A stretch of 64,000 nt of DNA from CAZWLD01 sp964634685 (GTDB lineage: Bacteria; Bacillota_I; Bacilli_A; Acholeplasmatales; JAEDCM01): contig CAZWLD010000001.1 of assembly GCA_964634685.1 (NCBI GenBank), positions 62,001-126,000 on the forward strand, given 5' to 3'. The position numbers and the translations under genes were made by a program. This document shows, piece after piece, positions 1 through 7,810 of the stretch (positions within the stretch are counted from its first letter, which is position 1; each line of letters opens with the position of its first letter). The notes beneath the pieces are model-generated. The model did no database searches. It worked only from the letters and a program-made list of their open reading frames with translations, and had not been told where the DNA came from.

Positions 1-1
1 T

Positions 2-1750
2 TCTAAAACGGGTGGTCATTTAGCTTCTAATTTAGGAATTGTTGAATTAACAATTGCCCTTCATACGGTTTTTGATAGTCCCCATGATAAGATTGTCTTT
101 GATGTTGGGCATCAGGTATACACCCATAAAATTTTAACGGGAAGAGCCAATAAATTTGATACCCTCCGCAAAATTGATGGACTATCAGGCTTTATATCAA
201 GAGAAGAAAGCGAGCATGATTGCTTCGAAACTGGTCATTCCGGCGAATCCTTATCGGCAATGGCGGGTTTTTTAAGAGCTAAAAAGGATGGCGCCGATAT
301 TGGCGAATGTATCGCTGTTATTGGTGATTCCTCAATTGCTTCTGGTATTCCTTTTGAGGCCTTGAATTATTTAGGAGCCTTAAAGGAAGAGCATCCGATT
401 ATTGTCATTAATGATAATAAAATGGGAATATCGAAATCAGTTGGAGCTTTATCGAGCCTCTTAACTCGAATCAGAGGAATGGGCTTTGCCATTAAAATGA
501 AAAAGATTGTTTATCGAATTTTGCCACAATGTATCATTAATTTCTTTCGAAAGATTTTTCGAGGTATTAAGGCTTTTGTCCAAAATGATAATATTTTCGA
601 GGATTTAGGATTTAGGTATATGGGTCCGGTTGATGGAAATGATATTCATTCCGTTATTAAAATATTAACAAGGGCTAAGGAATGTCGGGTCCCTTGTGTT
701 GTTCATGTGATAACCGAGAAGGGAAAAGGCTACAAACAAGCTGAGGAGGACGTTTATGGCGATTATCACGGCGTTCCACCTTTTGATGTAAATACGGGAT
801 TACCGCTCAAGCCTGCCAGTGAAAACAGTCATTCCTGGAGTAAGGTTATCAGTGAATCGGTTTTAAAGCTTGAAAAAGAATTTAATATTGATGTCATTGT
901 CCCAGCGATGATTGGTGGATCAAAATTAGGAAAGTTTAAAACCATGTATCCGGATAAAATAATTGATGTTGGGATTGCCGAGGAGCATGCGACGACGATG
1001 GCTAGTAGTCTCGCACTGTCGGGTGTCAATGTCTTTTTACCAATTTATTCGACCTTTGCCCAACGCGCCTATGATCAAATAAATAATGATATTTGTCGTC
1101 ATAATGCTCATGTCGTGATTGGCATTGACCGAGCCGGAATTGTTGGGGAGGATGGTGCGACTCATCAAGGAATTTTTGATGTGGCCTATTTAAGTCACAT
1201 TCCCAATATTGTTATTACAATGCCTTCAACACCAGATGAAGCCTTTGCCTTAGTAAAATATGGCTTTGTTCAGAAAAATCCTTTTGTAATCCGTTATCCT
1301 CGTGGAACTATGCTTACTGATTTAACCTTTAGCGGGGCTTTAGAAATTGAAAATCCATCGTGGGTTAGATTACAAAATGGAAACAAAATTATCATTATCT
1401 CCTATGGACCTAATGTTAAAATGATTGAGCAATTATGTTTGGAAAACAAGATTAGCGCTACCATCGTCAATGCTCGCTTTATTAAACCACTAGATACAAA
1501 AATGCTTGATGAATTAGTCAAGCTCAAGCTCCCATTTTTGATTTATGAAGAGGTAGTCAAGGAAGGAAGCTTAGCCTCGATGATTTTACTTTATTTTGCT
1601 AAGATGCATTATAATTGCTTTGTCGATGTGATGGATTTGCCTTGTGATTATATCAAGCATGGAGATATTAAATCAATCAAGGAAAGATTAGAAATGGATC
1701 CCTTGTCGATTCGAAAAAGAATTGAGTTGATTATTAATGAGAATAGATAA
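2..1750 (+). CDS. dxs: 1-deoxy-D-xylulose-5-phosphate synthase, 5' end cut by window edge
   Basis: Thiamine-diphosphate enzyme that joins pyruvate and glyceraldehyde 3-phosphate, the first step of the MEP isoprenoid pathway. The reading frame is open from base 2, so the N-terminus lies outside the window; the first visible residues (SKTGGHLASNLG, then FDVGHQVYTHKILTGR) are typical of the family. A D-R-A-G-I-V-G-E-D-G-A-T-H-Q-G segment in the pyrimidine domain and the C-terminal transketolase domain are present. The ThDP motif, usually GDG, reads GDSSIASG followed by IVINDNKMGISKSVGALS; the metal-binding Asp and Asn are kept, the last Gly is Ser. The end overlaps tlyA by 14 bp, so the two are translationally coupled. 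Confidence 0.93.
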   Translation, partial: SKTGGHLASNLGIVELTIALHTVFDSPHDKIVFDVGHQVYTHKILTGRANKFDTLRKIDGLSGFISREESEHDCFETGHSGESLSAMAGFLRAKKDGADIGECIAVIGDSSIASGIPFEALNYLGALKEEHPIIVINDNKMGISKSVGALSSLLTRIRGMGFAIKMKKIVYRILPQCIINFFRKIFRGIKAFVQNDNIFEDLGFRYMGPVDGNDIHSVIKILTRAKECRVPCVVHVITEKGKGYKQAEEDVYGDYHGVPPFDVNTGLPLKPASENSHSWSKVISESVLKLEKEFNIDVIVPAMIGGSKLGKFKTMYPDKIIDVGIAEEHATTMASSLALSGVNVFLPIYSTFAQRAYDQINNDICRHNAHVVIGIDRAGIVGEDGATHQGIFDVAYLSHIPNIVITMPSTPDEAFALVKYGFVQKNPFVIRYPRGTMLTDLTFSGALEIENPSWVRLQNGNKIIIISYGPNVKMIEQLCLENKISATIVNARFIKPLDTKMLDELVKLKLPFLIYEEVVKEGSLASMILLYFAKMHYNCFVDVMDLPCDYIKHGDIKSIKERLEMDPLSIRKRIELIINENR

Positions 1751-2510
1751 AAAATTGGTTGAGGATGGTTTTTTTAAAACCCGAACCAAAGCTCAAGAAG
1801 CCATTTCAAAAGGCTTTGTTTTGGTTGATGGTAAAGTTATCACACAAGCAAGCTTTGACGTCTCTTTGGGCGAAATTACGGTTTTAGAGGACGCAATTAG
1901 GTATGTTAGTAGAGGTGGCTATAAGCTTGAAAAGGCCATTGAAGCCTTTGGCTTAGATTTTAATGGAAAAACGGTTGTGGATATTGGGGCATCAACCGGC
2001 GGCTTTACTGATTGTGCTTTGAAGCATGGGGCCAAATTGGTTTATGCGATTGACGTCGGAACTATGCAATTAGATGCTTCACTTCGCCAGGATAAACGTG
2101 TTATTTCTTTAGAAAACACCAATTTTTTGGATGTCAAGGATGAATTCTTTAATGATTATTTTGTGATGGATGTCTCATTTATATCTATTACTAAGCTTCT
2201 TCCTAAAATCAAAGAAATGCTAAAGGGAAGAACACTAGTTACCTTGATAAAGCCGCAATTTGAAGCGGGAAGGATAAATTTTAAAAATGGCGTTTTACAT
2301 GACAGAAAGAAACATGAAGTGATTATAAAGGAAATATTAGATTTTTCATCATCAATTGGCCTTGTTCTTCGGGGAATTACCTTTAGTCCAATCAAAGGAA
2401 AAAGCGGTAATATTGAATATTTGGCCTATTTTAAGGATGAGGGAAAAGCCTTAAGTGTAGATATCAAGCGCTTAGTATGTGATGCTTTTAATGGAGTGAT
2501 GGAATGTTAA
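1737..2510 (+). CDS. tlyA: TlyA family rRNA 2'-O-methyltransferase
   Basis: 257 residues, normal for the family. An N-terminal S4 RNA-binding domain (about residues 1-60, RIDKKLVEDGFFKTRTKAQEA) precedes an FtsJ/RrmJ-like SAM-binding domain (VVDIGASTGGFTDCAL at about 80-95, then YAIDVG). TlyA proteins methylate ribose of 16S and 23S rRNA; some are also called hemolysins. It sits between dxs and recN as in many Firmicutes and overlaps both neighbours, so it belongs to one transcription unit. The argR/ahrC gene often found after tlyA is absent. Confidence 0.9.
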   Translation: MRIDKKLVEDGFFKTRTKAQEAISKGFVLVDGKVITQASFDVSLGEITVLEDAIRYVSRGGYKLEKAIEAFGLDFNGKTVVDIGASTGGFTDCALKHGAKLVYAIDVGTMQLDASLRQDKRVISLENTNFLDVKDEFFNDYFVMDVSFISITKLLPKIKEMLKGRTLVTLIKPQFEAGRINFKNGVLHDRKKHEVIIKEILDFSSSIGLVLRGITFSPIKGKSGNIEYLAYFKDEGKALSVDIKRLVCDAFNGVMEC

Positions 2511-4168
2511 AGGAACTAACAATTAAAAATTTTGCCATTATTGAGGATATTACGATTTTCTTTGATGATGGAATGACGGCTTTGACAGGACAAACGGGAG
2601 CCGGAAAATCCTTGATTATTGATTCAATAGGTCTTTTATTAGGCGAAAGAGCCGATGGTGATATGATTCGCTATGGCTCAAAAAAAGCCTCAATTAAGGG
2701 TGTGTTTGAGGTCACAAATGATAATGCAAGGAAGATATTAGACCAATATGATATTATGGGTTCAGAAATAACCATTTATCGTGAGATTAATGATAATTCT
2801 AAAAATGTTATTAGGGTTAATGAAAAAAGCATCACCCTAAATCAGCTTAAAGCAATTGGGTTAGCCTTAGCAGATATCCATGTTCAGCATGATACCTTTA
2901 GGCTTATTAATCCGGATACCTATATTGATTTATTGGATCATTATGGTGATTCAAGGCTTTTTGAAGCCTTCAATGATTATCAATATTATCTATCAATTTA
3001 TAAGGATTCTTTAAAAAAGTATCAAGAGATATTAATGAAAAATAAGAATTTAAATGATAAAATTGATTTGCTTAAATTTCAGTATGAAGAAATTGGTGCT
3101 CTTGATTTAAAGGCTAATGAATTAAAAAACCTTGAGGAAGAAATCAATAAGATGGCAAATTATGATAAAATTTACCATAACCTAAATCAAGCTTATGAAT
3201 TTATTTCAAATGTTGATAATATTTATGAAGCCTACCAAGCCTTAAATAAAATTAAGGAATATGATTCCTTCTATGATGAAGCTTCTTTGAAATTATCGGG
3301 CTTCTTTTACGAAATCGAAGATATTAGAGGTGAAATCAATAATCAGATTTCTAATCTTGATTTTGATCCGCAAGAGCTAGATTTAATGAATCAGCGCTAC
3401 AATGATATAAGCAATTTACTAAAAAAATACAAAATGACCGATGATGAATTGTTAGCCTATTATCAAAAAATCAAAGAAGAAATAATGTTAACGGAGAATT
3501 ATGATGAATATTTAAATGAGGTCAAGGAAAAACTAATTTCGGATTACAATGCTTTAATTAAAAAGGGCGAACTTTTAACTGAGCTCCGCAAAAAAACCGC
3601 TTTAAAGCTTTCTTCTGATTTAATTAAGGAATGCACTGATCTTGATTTAGAAAATATGGATTTTGAGGTTAGCTTCAAGGAAACAATAGGCCGCAATGAT
3701 TTTTCCAAGGACACATTTAATGATAATGGAATTGACAAGATTGATTTTTTGATTACGTTAAATAAGGGTGAGCCCAAAAAGCCATTATCTAAGGTTGCGT
3801 CGGGCGGAGAATTATCGCGTATTATGCTAGCCTTTAAGTCGATATTTGCGAAGATTCAAAAATTGTCATTGATTGTTTTTGATGAAATTGATTCCGGTAT
3901 TAGTGGTGTTGCGGCAGCCAAAATGGCCCAAAAAATTTATCAAATTAGTAAATTTACCCAGGTACTTTGTATTACCCATTTACCACATGTGGCCTCAATT
4001 GCTGATTATCACATTCATATTTACAAAATTGAAAGTGACAATCGAACAAAAACGGATATTAAAAAGCTGTCCGATGATGATCGAATTAAGGAAATTGCGA
4101 TGATGATTAGTGGAAATAAGCTCACACCATCATCACTATTAAATGCTAAAGAATTACTGAAAAAATAG
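2504..4168 (+). CDS. recN: DNA repair ATPase RecN
   Basis: 554 residues, the usual RecN size. SMC-like ABC ATPase acting early in double-strand break repair. Walker A GQTGAGKS lies near residue 29, a long coiled-coil-rich middle follows (about 150-390), then the ABC signature (VASGGELSRIMLAFKS) and Walker B (LIVFDEIDSGISG) with ITHLPHVAS. Its start overlaps the end of tlyA by 7 bp and a clear terminator follows, so it closes the dxs-tlyA-recN unit. Confidence 0.93.
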   Translation: MLKELTIKNFAIIEDITIFFDDGMTALTGQTGAGKSLIIDSIGLLLGERADGDMIRYGSKKASIKGVFEVTNDNARKILDQYDIMGSEITIYREINDNSKNVIRVNEKSITLNQLKAIGLALADIHVQHDTFRLINPDTYIDLLDHYGDSRLFEAFNDYQYYLSIYKDSLKKYQEILMKNKNLNDKIDLLKFQYEEIGALDLKANELKNLEEEINKMANYDKIYHNLNQAYEFISNVDNIYEAYQALNKIKEYDSFYDEASLKLSGFFYEIEDIRGEINNQISNLDFDPQELDLMNQRYNDISNLLKKYKMTDDELLAYYQKIKEEIMLTENYDEYLNEVKEKLISDYNALIKKGELLTELRKKTALKLSSDLIKECTDLDLENMDFEVSFKETIGRNDFSKDTFNDNGIDKIDFLITLNKGEPKKPLSKVASGGELSRIMLAFKSIFAKIQKLSLIVFDEIDSGISGVAAAKMAQKIYQISKFTQVLCITHLPHVASIADYHIHIYKIESDNRTKTDIKKLSDDDRIKEIAMMISGNKLTPSSLLNAKELLKK

Positions 4169-4198
4169 TATTCCAAAATAATGGAATGCTTTTTTTTA
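4167..4198 (+). terminator. Intrinsic terminator after recN
   Basis: Eight-pair stem AGTATTCC/GGAATGCT with an AAAATAAT loop and a run of eight T, starting inside the recN stop codon. Confidence 0.85.
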
Positions 4199-4245
4199 TC
4201 GTTTAAGTAAATAATATATTTGTAGCAAAGAAAGGAGGTTAAATT

Positions 4246-5247
4246 ATTAAAAAAATAATAATAGCTATTGCTTTAATATTTTCGTTTTTTTTAACCTATG
4301 ATATTAGTGCCTTAAATATAAGTAGTGATGAACCTATTTATGTTTCTGGTGAAACCATAGGAATAAAAATGAATACCGGTGTTGAGGTTTTAGGAACCTA
4401 TTCAATTAAGGTAAAGGGTAAAACCTACAGTCCCTGGCATGATGCGGGAATTAAGGTTGGCGATAAAATAATTATGGCCGATAACCAGGAAGTAAAGAGC
4501 TTATCGGATTTGCTAGATGTTTTAAAGAATTGTAATAATAAATCCTTTCCAATCGTTTATGTTCATAATAATGAGGAAATTATGAAAATGATAAAGCCAG
4601 TTTTAAAGGAGGATGGAAGCTATTCTTTAGGAATCTATGTTAAGGATAAGATAGTTGGGGTCGGCACCTTAACTTATATTATTCCCACGCATAATATTTA
4701 TGGAGCCTTAGGACATAGTATATCGGATAATTGTACCTTTATTGAGGGCGTAATTAGCCATGCCAATGTTGTGGATATAAAAAAAGCTACCGAAAACAAT
4801 GTTGGTGAAAAAAGGGCGACTATCGATGATATGGAAATTGGAGATATCGTCAAAAATACCGAAACCGGAATTCACGGAAAGGTATCATCAATCGACCAAT
4901 TTAATTCCTTAAGAAGATATAAAATTGGTAAAAGAGATACCGTAAAAAAAGGGAGTGCCAGTATTCTAACAACAATTGATGGTAAAAATATTGAGGAATT
5001 TAGTATTGAAATAGTTGGAATCGAAAAACAAGATAAAAAGGATATTAAGGGATTAAAAATTAAGATTACTGATGAAAGGCTACTTGACAAAACCGGAGGA
5101 ATAGTTCAAGGAATGAGTGGGAGTCCCATTATTCAAAATGGAAATATTATTGGGGCCTTAACCCACGTTTTAGTTTCAAATCCGGATATGGGATATGGAA
5201 TCTATATTGAGTGGATGCTTCTAGATATGGATATTCATCTCGAATAG
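4246..5247 (+). CDS. spoIVB: SpoIVB serine peptidase, apparent AUU start
   Basis: SpoIVB is the S55-family signalling protease that forespores send across the intermembrane space to trigger SpoIVFB and activation of sigma-K. Visible: a hydrophobic N-terminal segment (KKIIIAIALIFSFFLTY), a PDZ domain at about residues 60-125, and a peptidase domain with catalytic His in GALGHSISD (His 157) and Ser in GMSGSPI (Ser 293). The first ATG (4369) falls after the membrane segment and would remove it. Between the in-frame TAA at 4240 and that ATG there is no ATG, GTG or TTG, but a full AGGAGG site lies 7 nt before ATT at 4246, so I place the start there (333 residues). It lies between recN and spo0A as in Bacillus. 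Confidence 0.85.
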   Translation: MKKIIIAIALIFSFFLTYDISALNISSDEPIYVSGETIGIKMNTGVEVLGTYSIKVKGKTYSPWHDAGIKVGDKIIMADNQEVKSLSDLLDVLKNCNNKSFPIVYVHNNEEIMKMIKPVLKEDGSYSLGIYVKDKIVGVGTLTYIIPTHNIYGALGHSISDNCTFIEGVISHANVVDIKKATENNVGEKRATIDDMEIGDIVKNTETGIHGKVSSIDQFNSLRRYKIGKRDTVKKGSASILTTIDGKNIEEFSIEIVGIEKQDKKDIKGLKIKITDERLLDKTGGIVQGMSGSPIIQNGNIIGALTHVLVSNPDMGYGIYIEWMLLDMDIHLE

Positions 5248-5249
5248 AT

Positions 5250-5266
5250 TTCGACATAATTCGACA
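5250..5266 (-). promoter_or_regulatory. Two 0A boxes upstream of spo0A
   Basis: TTCGACA occurs at 5250-5256 and again at 5260-5266. Its reverse complement is TGTCGAA, the Spo0A binding consensus. The copies are 10 bp apart, one helical turn. A third near match, TGTCGAT, is at 5314-5320 on the plus strand. Placement upstream of the spo0A promoter suggests autoregulation, as known in Bacillus. Confidence 0.75.
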
Positions 5267-5356
5267 AACGAAAGACTTTTTTTCTTGATTAGGAAGATAA
5301 AAAACAGTTTTTATGTCGATTAGTTCAAATATTAAGTGCGATTTTTCTTTAAAATC

Positions 5357-5385
5357 TTGCAAAAAGAAAAAATATACACTATTAT
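5357..5385 (+). promoter_or_regulatory. Sigma-A type promoter for spo0A
   Basis: TTGCAA at 5357-5362, a 17-bp spacer and TATTAT at 5380-5385. The start codon of spo0A is 34 bp further on, with AGGGGAGG before it. Confidence 0.6.
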
Positions 5386-5419
5386 ATAAGCAAGAAAAAA
5401 AGAGAAAGGGGAGGTTAAA

Positions 5420-6190
5420 ATGCCAAAAATCATTATTGCAGATGATAATAAGGATGTTGTATCATTTGTAAGCGAATTTTTGAGTATGCAACCAGAATTT
5501 ACTGTTTCAAAGGTATACAATACGGGCAAAAGTTTACTTCAGGGATTAGAAACAGAAAGATGCGATTTATTACTATTAGATATTTTCATGCCCGATTTAG
5601 ATGGTATTCATGTTCTTGAGGAATTAAACAACAACCCAAAGAAATACCAAAGACCTAATAAAATCATTATGTTTACGGCATTTAATAACGAGTCATTGAT
5701 GCGTAAGGCTGGTGATTTAGGCTGCGATTACTTCATTATGAAGCCAGTTCAGCTTCCGAATTTACTTGATGTAATTAAAAGTGTTTTAAAGCCGGAGAAA
5801 AAGAATAATATGGCAGGCTTTAATCCATCCAGCGGAAACCTTGATACGGAGATTACGAGTATTCTTCATGAAATTGGGGTTCCTGCCCATATTAAGGGAT
5901 ATTTGTATTTGCGCGAATCGATTACAATGGTCTATAATGATATCGAGATCTTAGGTTCAATTACAAAAATATTATATCCGGTTGTCGCAAAAAAATATAA
6001 AACAACCTCTTCCCGCGTTGAAAGAGCAATTCGTCACGCTATTGAGGTTGCTTGGAACCGAGGTAATGTTGATGCCATTTCATCAATATTTAGCTACACG
6101 ATTAGCTACAACAAATCAAAGCCAACCAACAGTGAATTTATTGCGATGCTTGCGGATAAATTAAGACTCGAACACCGTGTCGCATCATAA
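5420..6190 (+). CDS. spo0A: Sporulation master regulator Spo0A
   Basis: 256 residues, matching Spo0A. An N-terminal receiver domain has the acidic pair Asp8-Asp9, the phosphoacceptor Asp54 in LLLLDIFMPDLDG, a Thr in MFTAFN and the Lys in MKPVQL. A linker leads to the Spo0A C-terminal DNA-binding domain (about 140-250: TEITSILHEIGVPAHIKGYLYLRESI, then SSRVERAIRHAIEVAWNRGNVDAI). Phosphorylated Spo0A commits the cell to sporulation. The 0A boxes upstream suggest feedback control. A strong terminator follows. Confidence 0.97.
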   Translation: MPKIIIADDNKDVVSFVSEFLSMQPEFTVSKVYNTGKSLLQGLETERCDLLLLDIFMPDLDGIHVLEELNNNPKKYQRPNKIIMFTAFNNESLMRKAGDLGCDYFIMKPVQLPNLLDVIKSVLKPEKKNNMAGFNPSSGNLDTEITSILHEIGVPAHIKGYLYLRESITMVYNDIEILGSITKILYPVVAKKYKTTSSRVERAIRHAIEVAWNRGNVDAISSIFSYTISYNKSKPTNSEFIAMLADKLRLEHRVAS

Positions 6191-6217
6191 AGATCAGCTT
6201 TATGCTGGTCTTTTTTT
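6189..6217 (+). terminator. Intrinsic terminator after spo0A
   Basis: Stem AGATCAGC/GCTGGTCT with a short loop and seven T, beginning at the stop codon of spo0A. Confidence 0.85.
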
Positions 6218-6244
6218 ACGAAAAAAAAAGACCAAATGGTCTAT
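6216..6244 (-). terminator. Terminator for the small minus-strand gene
   Basis: On the minus strand AGACCATTTGGTCT forms a short hairpin followed by a run of nine T. It lies directly after the stop of the 57-residue gene and faces the spo0A terminator. Confidence 0.7.
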
Positions 6245-6414
6245 TTTAAACATAACGAAATGATTAATGCTACTAAAGGAAGGATAACCATCGCTGCACA
6301 TAAAACGATAATTACAATTCTTCCAACAGGAGTTTTTGCTGGATTTTTAGGAGCATATTTACTTGCGATTTCAACCTCGTTAACTGTTTTCTTTTTATTT
6401 TTGTTGTTTGCCAT
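6241..6414 (-). CDS. Small single-pass membrane protein (57 aa), function unknown
   Basis: 57 residues: a charged N-terminus rich in Lys and Asn (MANNKNKKKTVNEVEIA), then KTPVGRIVIIVLCAAMVILPLVALIISLCLK, one membrane helix. The start is fixed by GAGGTGA five bases before the ATG, and a minus-strand terminator follows the stop, so I prefer this strand over an overlapping plus-strand frame of similar length. The shape (short basic tail plus one helix) resembles small DUF4044-like Firmicutes membrane proteins, but I cannot assign it. It is convergent with spo0A and divergent from dinB. Confidence 0.7.
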   Translation of the reverse strand: MANNKNKKKTVNEVEIASKYAPKNPAKTPVGRIVIIVLCAAMVILPLVALIISLCLK

Positions 6415-6497
6415 AATTTTCACCTCAAACATGATATAATATTAATATAAGCTAGAAATATTATACACTATTCTAAAGAAAAAAGGAAGTGATTTTT

Positions 6498-7670
6498 TTG
6501 AAAACTAATGTTAAAATTATCTTTCATGTTGATATGAATGCTTTTTTTGCGTCAGTTGAAGAAATAAAGTATCCTTTTTTAAAAGACAAACCCTTTGCGG
6601 TTGGGACAAGAAGCTCCAAAAGAGGAGTTTTATCGACGGCCAATTATGTAGCTCGTAAATATGGTGTTGGTAGTGCAATGTCGCAGGCTGAGGCTTTAAA
6701 AAAATGTCCTTCTCTTATTATTGTCGATTGTCATTTTGATTTATACCAAGAATATTCAATGATGTTTATGAACATTTTAAAGGAATATACAAATATTTAT
6801 ATGCAGGCATCAGTAGATGAAGCTTATTTAGATATGACAAAGTATCTAGAGGATAAGGATGCCATCAAGGTCGCAAAGGAAATCCAAAATCGGCTCTTAC
6901 ATGAGCTCGGGTTACCTTGCTCGATTGGAATTGGACCGAATCTTTTTTTAGCTAAAATGGGCTCTGATTACAAAAAACCTTTAGGAATTACGGTTTTTAG
7001 ATATCGTGATGTCCCGGAAAAGCTTTGGCCTCTTCCAATTGGTGATATGTATGGAATTGGTAAAAAAACCGTTCCCCGGCTTAATGCTTTAGGTATCTAT
7101 AAAATTGGTGATTTAGCTAATTTTCAAGACAAAGATAAGCTTCGTGAGGTCATGGGTGAAAAGTATTATTTAGATGTCATAAATAAAGCTAATGGAAGAG
7201 GAACCAATATCATCGATATGAATCCATACGTTGCAAATCAAAGCATTGGAAATTCAAGAACCTTTGATGAGGATTCGGATGATGAGGATGTTTTAAAGGG
7301 GCATCTAAAACGGATAACCAATTTGGTTTGTGATCGGTTAAATAAGCATAATTATTATGGAAAAACCGTTTCAATTATAATTAAATATTTTGATTTTACA
7401 AGCATCACTAGAAGTAAAACTATTTCTAAATACATATATTTGTTTGATGATGTTTATGAAATTGCCTCAGATTTATTTGATAAGAATTGGGATGGAAGAA
7501 GAGTTCGGTTGTTGGGAGTTACGGTATCTAACGTTATTGAAAGAACAAATATCCATAAGGATTATGATTTGTTTGATCTTGATATTATTGAAAAGGAACA
7601 AAAATTAATAGATGTAAAAAAGAATTTAGAAAATAAATTTGGGGCAGGGATTATTAAAAAAACAAAATGA
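6498..7670 (+). CDS. dinB: Y-family DNA polymerase IV
   Basis: Translesion DNA polymerase of the DinB family, 390 residues from a TTG start chosen because AGGAAG lies about 8 bases before it. Catalytic acidic residues are visible in FHVDMNAFFASVEE and SVDEAYLDM. The steric gate region RGVLSTANYVARKYGV and the helix-hairpin-helix of the thumb (MYGIGKKTVPRLNALGI) are present, followed by a little-finger domain. No beta-clamp motif can be named with confidence. It stands alone between the small membrane gene and hppA with its own terminator. Confidence 0.9.
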   Translation: MKTNVKIIFHVDMNAFFASVEEIKYPFLKDKPFAVGTRSSKRGVLSTANYVARKYGVGSAMSQAEALKKCPSLIIVDCHFDLYQEYSMMFMNILKEYTNIYMQASVDEAYLDMTKYLEDKDAIKVAKEIQNRLLHELGLPCSIGIGPNLFLAKMGSDYKKPLGITVFRYRDVPEKLWPLPIGDMYGIGKKTVPRLNALGIYKIGDLANFQDKDKLREVMGEKYYLDVINKANGRGTNIIDMNPYVANQSIGNSRTFDEDSDDEDVLKGHLKRITNLVCDRLNKHNYYGKTVSIIIKYFDFTSITRSKTISKYIYLFDDVYEIASDLFDKNWDGRRVRLLGVTVSNVIERTNIHKDYDLFDLDIIEKEQKLIDVKKNLENKFGAGIIKKTK

Positions 7671-7674
7671 TAAG

Positions 7675-7709
7675 AGAAATCTTTTCAAATTAAAAAGATT
7701 TCTTTTTTT
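7675..7709 (+). terminator. Intrinsic terminator after dinB
   Basis: Stem AGAAATCTTTT/AAAAGATTTCT with a short loop, then seven T. Confidence 0.85.
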
Positions 7710-7762
7710 ATAAGTAGATAGTAAATGAATAATTTTATTAATCAATATTATAGAATCTTTTC

Positions 7763-7794
7763 AAAAAAAAGCACTCCATATTTATGAAGTGCTC
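7763..7794 (-). terminator. Intrinsic terminator after hppA
   Basis: On the minus strand GCACTTCAT/ATGGAGTGC forms the stem and eight T follow. It lies directly past the hppA stop. Confidence 0.85.
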
Positions 7795-7810
7795 TGAAAA
7801 TATAAGAAAA

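Noticed and set aside
6236..6439. 67-codon plus-strand hydrophobic frame
   Set aside because: It is the mirror of the minus-strand gene at 6241-6414, which has the SD and terminator.
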